A stretch of DNA of 11,827 nucleotides from GCA-003244245 sp035276605 (GTDB taxonomy: Bacteria > Actinomycetota > Actinomycetes > Mycobacteriales > Pseudonocardiaceae). The DNA lies in assembly GCA_035276605.1 (NCBI GenBank), contig DATELN010000144.1:1-11827 (forward strand), given 5' to 3'. Below the pieces are notes generated by a model. That model searched no databases. It saw only the letters and a list, made by a program, of their open reading frames with translations, and was not told the DNA's origin. Each line of letters begins with the position of its first letter. The first letter of the stretch is position 1. Of this stretch, positions 6,895 to 11,827 are shown piece by piece. A program made the position numbers and the translations under genes.

Positions 6895-7869
6895 GTGCGC
6901 GCAATCCAGGTCACTGAAACCGGGGGTCCCGCCGTCCTGCGCCTGGCCCAGCTGCCCGATCCGGAACCCGGCACCGGCCAGCTACTCGTCAAGGTCGCCG
7001 CGGCGGGTATCAACTACATCGACACCTACCATCGCAGCGGCGCGTACCCGATGCGGCTGCCGTTCGTCCCCGGCTCGGAAGGCGCCGGCACCGTGATCGC
7101 CGTGGGACCCGATGCCGGCGACATCGCAGTGGGAGACAAGGTGGCATGGGCCGCAGCACCCGGCAGCTACGCCGAACTTGCCGTGGTGCCCGCCGAACAG
7201 GCCGTGCCGGTGCCCGCGGAGGTGGACACTGACATCGCAGGTGGCTGCCTGCTGCAGGGCATGACCGCGCACTATCTGGCGGTGTCCGTGCACGCCGTGG
7301 CGCCCGGCGAGACAGTGCTGGTGCACGCCGCGGCGGGCGGGATGGGGCTGCTGCTCACCCAGCTGGCCACCGCCCGGGGCGCCCGGGTGATCGGCACGGT
7401 GTCCACCGCCGCGAAGGGACAGCTTGCTCGCCAGGCCGGGGCCGCCGAGATCATCCGGTACACCGAGGTCGACGATGTCGCCGCCGAGGTCCGCCGGCTC
7501 ACTGATGGAGATGGCGTCGCCGCCGTATATGACGGGGTAGGCGCGTCCACCTTCGACGCCAGCCTCGCCTCGCTGCGACCACGCGGGATGCTCGCGCTCT
7601 ACGGCGCGGCCAGCGGACCGGTGCCGCCGATAGATCCGCAGCGACTGAACTCTGCCGGCTCGGTCTTTCTCACCAGGCCGAAGCTAGCCGACTACGTTGC
7701 CAGCCGGCAGGAGCTGCTCTGGCGCGCCGGTGAGGTGTTCGACGCGATCCGGGCCGGGTCATTGCGGATCACCATCGGCGGCCGGTACCTGCTCGCCGAC
7801 GCTACTCAGGCACACCAGGACCTGCAGGGTCGGCGCACCACCGGGAAGCTGCTACTGCTCACTCATTAA
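6895..7869 (+). CDS. qor: NADPH:quinone oxidoreductase (zeta-crystallin-like, zinc-free MDR)
   Basis: A 324-residue medium-chain reductase that transfers hydride from NADPH to quinones or other activated carbonyls in the cytoplasm. It shows the GroES-like N-terminal domain (AAAGINYIDTYHRSGAYP, then PGSEGAG) and the Rossmann domain with the quinone-reductase form of the cofactor motif, HAAAGGMG at 144-151 (usually GGVG). Next comes TQLATARGARVIGTVST and then VYDGVGASTF. The structural-zinc cysteines of alcohol dehydrogenases are absent, as expected for Qor. The start is GTG at 6895, preceded by AGGGTGA (6884-6890) at a 4-base spacing; that site overlaps the DUF885 stop codon. Mycobacteria keep a qor (Rv1454c) near ctaA and ctaB, so this is likely the same conserved neighbourhood. 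The stop codon shares TTAA with the opposing VOC gene. Confidence 0.92.
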   Translation: MRAIQVTETGGPAVLRLAQLPDPEPGTGQLLVKVAAAGINYIDTYHRSGAYPMRLPFVPGSEGAGTVIAVGPDAGDIAVGDKVAWAAAPGSYAELAVVPAEQAVPVPAEVDTDIAGGCLLQGMTAHYLAVSVHAVAPGETVLVHAAAGGMGLLLTQLATARGARVIGTVSTAAKGQLARQAGAAEIIRYTEVDDVAAEVRRLTDGDGVAAVYDGVGASTFDASLASLRPRGMLALYGAASGPVPPIDPQRLNSAGSVFLTRPKLADYVASRQELLWRAGEVFDAIRAGSLRITIGGRYLLADATQAHQDLQGRRTTGKLLLLTH

Positions 7870-8306
7870 CCGGCCATGAAGATGAACTCCAACTGGACGT
7901 TATCCGGATCGCGGAACACCAGCGCCGAGTACTTTATCGGGTCGTCAATATCGGTCACTCCCGAGTGCGGAACCGCCGAGTCGTCGAGCCATCGTGCCCA
8001 GGATTCCAGATCTGATCGGCTCGGCACGGACATGCTGACGTGGTCGAGACCGGTCCGGGCTTCGTCGAACGGCTGGCCGTCGTTTCTTGCATTATGCTGA
8101 AGCCCTATAATGATCCCGCAGCTGAAGTCGGCAAGAAGTACGGCGTATCCGGACTTTTCATTACCGTAATGCGGCATCTTGACAGGAATTCTTTCCAGGC
8201 CCAGTACCCGCTGGTACCAGTCTGCGCTCGCCTCTACATCGGTGACGGTGACACCAAAGTGGTGAAATCCGCCCATCGACGGGCGTTGTTTCGCTGCCTG
8301 ACTCAT
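7866..8306 (-). CDS. VOC family (glyoxalase/bleomycin-resistance/dioxygenase fold) protein
   Basis: A 146-residue single-chain vicinal-oxygen-chelate protein with two beta-alpha-beta-beta-beta modules. Module 1 runs from GGFHHFGVTVTDVEASADWY with putative metal ligand H16. Module 2 starts GLDHVSMSV with H89 and ends FRDPDNVQLEFIF with E140. The H/H/E set suggests a metal-binding enzyme (lyase, isomerase, epimerase or dioxygenase) rather than a binding-only antibiotic-resistance protein, but the reaction cannot be deduced. The ATG at 8306 overlaps the FmdB-like stop (ATGA), and AAGGAG (8318-8313) sits 6 bases upstream, a strong ribosome site; an internal Met11 is less likely. It is the last gene of the minus-strand cluster and meets qor head-on with a shared TTAA. 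Confidence 0.9.
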   Translation of the reverse strand: MSQAAKQRPSMGGFHHFGVTVTDVEASADWYQRVLGLERIPVKMPHYGNEKSGYAVLLADFSCGIIIGLQHNARNDGQPFDEARTGLDHVSMSVPSRSDLESWARWLDDSAVPHSGVTDIDDPIKYSALVFRDPDNVQLEFIFMAG

Positions 8307-8659
8307 GTCGATCTCCTTTTTCCGGCGCGCAGCGGGGCGTTGTGGTAGCGGCCCTCATGGGCCAGGATCGGCCGGGTGTCACCGGATAATTCGGGGTATT
8401 TGGTCTCCAACTGCTGCCGGCGGTCCCACTGCCGCTGCATCCGGGCCACGTATTCTTGGTCACCGTGGTAGAGCCCGCGCCAGGTTTGCGGCATATGGTC
8501 ACGTGACAGGCCGGCGCTGGCCTGCCCGCCCAGGTGCAATCCCGTCGGTATCTTGCGCATGGTGTTCCTACACCCAGGGCATTCTGGCGCCGGGGTGCCC
8601 ATTCCCACCAGTCGCTGGAAACGCATACCACAGTCGCACCGGTAGACGTAAATTGGCAT
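8303..8659 (-). CDS. FmdB-like zinc-ribbon protein with unusual CxC knuckle
   Basis: A 118-residue protein that opens MPIYVYRCDCGMRF, the signature start of FmdB-type zinc ribbons (first named next to formamidase genes). Zinc ligands are C8/C10 and C27/C30 (CPGC); the first pair is CxC rather than the usual CxxC. The rest, about residues 40-118, is charged and includes MPQTWRGLYHGDQEYV, a helix QRQWDRRQQLETKYPEL, and HEGRYHNAPLR near the C-terminus. It is longer than the minimal ribbon and looks like a specific partner domain. ATG 8659 is chosen because GGAGG (8669-8665) lies 5 bases upstream and the family begins here; the frame is open further upstream, into the hydrolase gene. The stop overlaps the VOC start. 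Function is unknown: a metal- or substrate-handling accessory or a regulator are both possible. Confidence 0.8.
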   Translation of the reverse strand: MPIYVYRCDCGMRFQRLVGMGTPAPECPGCRNTMRKIPTGLHLGGQASAGLSRDHMPQTWRGLYHGDQEYVARMQRQWDRRQQLETKYPELSGDTRPILAHEGRYHNAPLRAGKRRST

Positions 8660-8678
8660 ACGCACCTCCATTGGACGG

Positions 8679-9491
8679 TTATGTGTAAAAATCCGCCGGA
8701 GCCGTCCGCAACTGGTGAATCTGATCCGCGTCATGCCCAAACACCATTGTTGCGTTCGTCTTCTCCTGGATAGCTCGCAGTTTCTCCACGGAAGCGTAGA
8801 ATTGCTCCAAGTTGTGCACCAACACGCCCGGGAACACCGGTGGGCCGTAGCTGGCGCCCATGAACACCGCGTCGGAGGTGAAAATCATGGTGCCGCTATC
8901 AAGAAGGTCAACTTGCATGGACATGCATCCGGGGGTGTGTCCCGGCGTCTGGATCAGAGTGACGCCAGGCAGGATTTCGGTGTCCCCTGCGATCGTCTCG
9001 AACGACAAATCTTGGTAGTCGGCCTTAAGGTGGCCACCGCGGCATGGGCCCTCGAAACCGAACGCGAACTTCTTTTCCACATCGCTGCAGAGTAGCCGGG
9101 CGCCTGTGTCCTTGAACAACCCTGCATTACCAGCGTGGTCGATATGCAGGTGCGACAGAACGACGTAGTCGATCTCATCAAGGCCAACACCCATGGCATT
9201 GAGTCGTGAGTCGAAGTACTCGTCCTCACCCACCATGTCGTAGACAAAGAAACCCGGCAGCCCGGTCGGCACCCAGCGCTGCGCCCAGTCCCGCGGGCAG
9301 CTGGTATCCCAAAGCAGCTTGCCCTCGGGCGTCTCGACGAGCACCACATGTGTGGGCACTTCCGACCACACCACCGCAGCGTCCCTGTCGTGCACACCAT
9401 GGAGGGTCACGCCGGGCTTGAGCAGCAGCCAAGCCAGGTCAGCATGCATCGCCCCACACGGGATAATGCTCAGCTTGGTCGCCGTCGCCAT
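8679..9491 (-). CDS. Metallo-beta-lactamase-fold hydrolase, AHL-lactonase-like
   Basis: A 270-residue cytoplasmic hydrolase of the MBL superfamily, with a two-metal site that is complete: H114-L-H116-I-D118-H119, H185 (TPGHTPG), D207 (FTSDAVF) and H253 (FGHD). The arrangement HxHxDH...H...D...H and the opening CGAMHADLAWLL followed by VETPEGKLLWDTSC resemble N-acyl homoserine lactonases and related lactonases. In AiiA a Tyr three residues after the bridging Asp helps catalysis; here that position is F210. A lactone or ester substrate is therefore likely, but an AHL specifically is not established. ATG 9491 has GAGGA (9502-9498) 6 bases upstream. It lies 79 bases downstream of the LuxR-type regulator gene and 19 bases before the FmdB-like start, so the cluster is probably one transcription unit or is switched by that regulator. 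Confidence 0.88.
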   Translation of the reverse strand: MATATKLSIIPCGAMHADLAWLLLKPGVTLHGVHDRDAAVVWSEVPTHVVLVETPEGKLLWDTSCPRDWAQRWVPTGLPGFFVYDMVGEDEYFDSRLNAMGVGLDEIDYVVLSHLHIDHAGNAGLFKDTGARLLCSDVEKKFAFGFEGPCRGGHLKADYQDLSFETIAGDTEILPGVTLIQTPGHTPGCMSMQVDLLDSGTMIFTSDAVFMGASYGPPVFPGVLVHNLEQFYASVEKLRAIQEKTNATMVFGHDADQIHQLRTAPADFYT

Positions 9492-9557
9492 CGTCTGTCC
9501 TCAGTTTCGCCGTTGTCATTTCCGAGGAACGTTGCCCGGTTTGCAGCCGTGGCGGCA

Positions 9558-9572
9558 GAGTGGTGACCACTC
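9558..9572. promoter_or_regulatory. Perfect 15-base palindrome, candidate operator of the hydrolase operon
   Basis: GAGTGGTGACCACTC has 7-base perfect arms around a central G. It overlaps the stop codon of the LuxR-type regulator (9571-9573) and sits 66 bases upstream of the hydrolase ATG. The one-base loop makes it a poor hairpin terminator but a good shape for a dimeric DNA-binding protein. The adjacent LuxR-HTH protein is the obvious candidate to bind it; this is inference. Confidence 0.45.
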
Positions 9573-11826
9573 AGTTTGTGGCTTCAAGGGTATGAGCGAG
9601 TCCGTCACGTCCCACCACACCGAGCTTCTCGTAGGCGGCGTGCAAGTTGTTCTCCACGGTGCGGTGGGACAGGCGCAGCCGGGCGGCAATCTCCTTGTTG
9701 GCCAAACCAGCGGCCGCGAGACGAGCGATCTCCAGCTGCCGAGGAGTCAGCGCGGTTCGAGCCAGCACCGCAGTGGTCAGGGCTGGCGTGCGGGCCCCCT
9801 CGCAACAAGCGGCCAGCGCGCTCGCGCGTTGCTGCGCGGCCGCCGCCTGACGCAGGTAACCCTTCCGGCGCCAGGCCACGGCTGCATCGGCGGACGCTTC
9901 AGCCGCCAGCAAAACGGCACCACAGCTGTCGAAGCTCAGCGACGTCGCCTGGAGCCCGGCAGCGTCCTGGGCGACCAACGCGAGGGCATGGGCAACCCGA
10001 GCCGGCGCCAACGGTCCCTCGACAATCTCAGCCAGCTCCCGCAATCGAGGAAGCGCCGCAGCGGCCCGACCTAGCCGGGCCAAGTCGTGCACCGCAGCCG
10101 CCTCCAGAGCGTAAGCGCCAGACTGCTGTGCCACGGTCGCCGCCTCCTGGAGATACCGACAACCCGCAGCGACGTCACCCGCGGCCACCGCCGTCCACGC
10201 ACGGGCCCGCGGTACCTCCGGTCCACCAATTTCCAACGGTGGTACCCGCAGCGCATCCAGGTCCGCGAGCACGGCGCAGGCCGCCTGCACGTTACCCTGC
10301 AGGGCCAAGGCGTGTGCGCGAATCATCAAGGCGTTGCGCACCCACAGCGGCCAGTTCATCTCGCGGAAGACTCCGGCAGCTTCCCCGCTGAGTCGGGCCG
10401 CAGCCGCAACCCGGCCTTCGGCCAGCGCATTCCAGCCCCGCACGCACGCAAAAAACGACTGTGCTTCTACCGAGCTTTCCTCGACCGCCTTGTCGTACTC
10501 AAGGTCAGCGACCGCTGCGGCCTCGGCCAAGTACCCGGCGTAGCGCAACGCGGCGGACTGGATCACCTGGTGCAAATACGGTCCAAACGGCAGGGGAAGT
10601 CCAGTGAGCTGTAGATGGGCGGCCAGACCACGCTCGGCCGCGGCGATCGCACCGGCGGTCCGGCCGGCCACCCCCATCGAGGTGCCCGCGGCGAAGCACG
10701 CTGACACCAGTGCCCTACCGGAAGCTCGCTCCAGCAGCGGCACCGCCAGCGCAATTGCTTCGCTGTGGCGTCCCGAACGGCCCAGGATCCGGGCGCGCTC
10801 GGCGGTGATCTGGTCACGGCTGCTCACGTCCTCGATGACGGATACAGCCTCTTCGGCAACCTGCAGGGCGGCGTCGGTCTGCTTGAGCGCCATATCAAGC
10901 ACGCCGATCCGGGTGGTGGCCAGCAGTGCCCGTCGGGAGTCGGTGGTAGCGGTCACAGCGAGCGTCCTGAGCTGCTGCTCGGCTTCCTCGGCGCGGCCCT
11001 GCAACCAGCACAGCTGCGCCAACAGCAGGCTGGCCTCGAAGCCGGCGCCCGCCCCGACTGCCGCGTGCGCCAACCGCTCCGCGAGCGGGAAGTCGTAGCG
11101 CTGCCGGGCGGTGGTGGCCGCCGAATACAACAGGTCGGGCCGGACCGCGCCACCACCATCCAGGCTCCAGACGGCGAGCCGAAGGGTATCCTCGCGCCGG
11201 CGGGCGCCCACCGCTGCCAGAGCTTGCGCTAGAGCACGGGTCGACTCCCGGAAACGCAGCGGGGAAAGGCGCGCCCGCAGCACTTCCCCATACAGCGGGT
11301 GCGTCAGCCGTGCGGTGAGACGCCGGCCATCCTGATCGATGCGCACCAAGCCCCGGCGCTCCAGCGCATCAAGGTCGACCTGGCTCTGGACAGCTTGGAG
11401 CAGCTCAACCTCGAGAGGTTCACCGAGGGCCAGCACCTCGAGCGTGTAGCGCCCACCCTCGCCGACCCCGCTCAGGCGAGTTCCGATGATCTCCACCAGG
11501 CGGGACGAGGCCGGCAGGGCGCCGCCCAGCCGCCAGATCCCGTCCTCGCGGCGAAGCACATCTGCTTCGAGTGCCCCGAGGACAACCTCCCGCAGGAACA
11601 AGACGTTGCCTTGCGTTCGCCTGTGCAGCAGGTGCACCGTCGCTCCGTCCACCGGACCCTGCAGCGCGGTGGTGAGCAGTTCCTCAACTTCATGCGCCGC
11701 GAAAGGATGCAGCTCGATGCGTTCGGCAAGCTCGTCTTTCCACAGGGCGACAACCGCATCGGGCGCTGGTTCGCCGGAGCGGAGCGTGGCGAGGACGAAA
11801 GTCTTCTCCGTAGTTGCCAGCAGCTG
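9571..11826 (-). CDS. LAL-type LuxR family transcriptional regulator (5' end outside window)
   Basis: Large ATP-binding regulator of the LuxR family; about 751 residues are visible, and the frame is open at the right edge. The visible N-terminus is the end of the AAA/STAND ATPase domain (LLATTEKTFVLATLRSGEP, then PFAAHEVEELL and GATVHLLHRRTQGNVLFLRE, the sensor and winged-helix part). The Walker A and B motifs must lie outside. A long alpha-helical, Ala/Leu/Arg-rich middle of TPR-like repeats follows. The last 65 residues form a LuxR helix-turn-helix: ALTPRQLEIARLAAAGLANK, then EIAARLRLSHRTVENNLHAA and YEKLGV. The first Met in the visible part (11652) is internal to the conserved region and not a start. 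LAL regulators usually activate nearby catabolic or secondary-metabolism genes on binding a small ligand and ATP. The three genes downstream on the same strand are the likely targets. Confidence 0.92.
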   Translation of the reverse strand, partial: QLLATTEKTFVLATLRSGEPAPDAVVALWKDELAERIELHPFAAHEVEELLTTALQGPVDGATVHLLHRRTQGNVLFLREVVLGALEADVLRREDGIWRLGGALPASSRLVEIIGTRLSGVGEGGRYTLEVLALGEPLEVELLQAVQSQVDLDALERRGLVRIDQDGRRLTARLTHPLYGEVLRARLSPLRFRESTRALAQALAAVGARRREDTLRLAVWSLDGGGAVRPDLLYSAATTARQRYDFPLAERLAHAAVGAGAGFEASLLLAQLCWLQGRAEEAEQQLRTLAVTATTDSRRALLATTRIGVLDMALKQTDAALQVAEEAVSVIEDVSSRDQITAERARILGRSGRHSEAIALAVPLLERASGRALVSACFAAGTSMGVAGRTAGAIAAAERGLAAHLQLTGLPLPFGPYLHQVIQSAALRYAGYLAEAAAVADLEYDKAVEESSVEAQSFFACVRGWNALAEGRVAAAARLSGEAAGVFREMNWPLWVRNALMIRAHALALQGNVQAACAVLADLDALRVPPLEIGGPEVPRARAWTAVAAGDVAAGCRYLQEAATVAQQSGAYALEAAAVHDLARLGRAAAALPRLRELAEIVEGPLAPARVAHALALVAQDAAGLQATSLSFDSCGAVLLAAEASADAAVAWRRKGYLRQAAAAQQRASALAACCEGARTPALTTAVLARTALTPRQLEIARLAAAGLANKEIAARLRLSHRTVENNLHAAYEKLGVVGRDGLAHTLEATN

Positions 11827-11827
11827 C

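Noticed and set aside
8040..8688. Plus-strand frames across the VOC and FmdB-like genes
   Set aside because: No domain similarity, and they overlap two well-supported minus-strand genes with good ribosome sites.
9558..9572. The palindrome as a rho-independent terminator of the regulator gene
   Set aside because: The loop would be one base and no T-run follows on the minus strand; an operator is a better reading.
9319..10391. Plus-strand open frames across the hydrolase 5' end and the regulator gene
   Set aside because: Arg/Pro/Gly/Ala-rich shadow translations with no recognisable domain; the minus strand carries well-defined genes here.

Overview
This window comes from a high-GC actinobacterium, most likely of the Mycobacteriales/Pseudonocardiales type. 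The evidence is the uniformly G/C-rich third codon positions, frequent GTG starts, an MptB-type mannosyltransferase, and a gene order (mptB - ABC ATPase - ABC-2 permease - ctaA - qor) that matches the mycobacterial Rv1459c-Rv1454c neighbourhood as I recall it. No rRNA, tRNA, CRISPR array or intact mobile element was seen.

Left block (1-4569, + strand). The window opens inside mptB, a multi-pass GT-C mannosyltransferase. It is followed within 5 bases by an ABC ATPase and, with a GTGA overlap, by its ABC-2 permease, so the three look like one transcription unit. A 321-base gap (3274-3594) carries what looks like a decayed minus-strand DUF222 (13E12-type) fragment, a short palindrome and a -10 element. 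ctaA (heme A synthase) follows, probably translated from a leaderless mRNA.

Middle block (4570-7869). After ctaA comes the C-terminal stub of an EamA/DMT permease. Next is an AT-richer island whose minus strand encodes a 70-residue, very hydrophobic small protein. Divergent from it are a DUF885 putative zinc metallopeptidase and, 9 bases downstream, a zinc-free quinone oxidoreductase (qor). The block ends at 7866-7869, where a single TTAA supplies the stop codons of both qor and the convergent VOC gene.

Right block (7866-11827, - strand), read from right to left: a large LAL-type LuxR regulator (5' end outside the window), a metallo-beta-lactamase-fold hydrolase with a complete AHL-lactonase-like metal site, an FmdB-like zinc-ribbon protein, and a VOC-fold metalloprotein. 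The last three genes are tightly packed, each with a good Shine-Dalgarno sequence. A perfect 15-base palindrome overlaps the luxR stop codon 66 bases upstream of the hydrolase start. This looks like an accessory catabolic or signal-degrading operon with its own regulator, and it is the most interesting part of the window. The substrate cannot be read from sequence.
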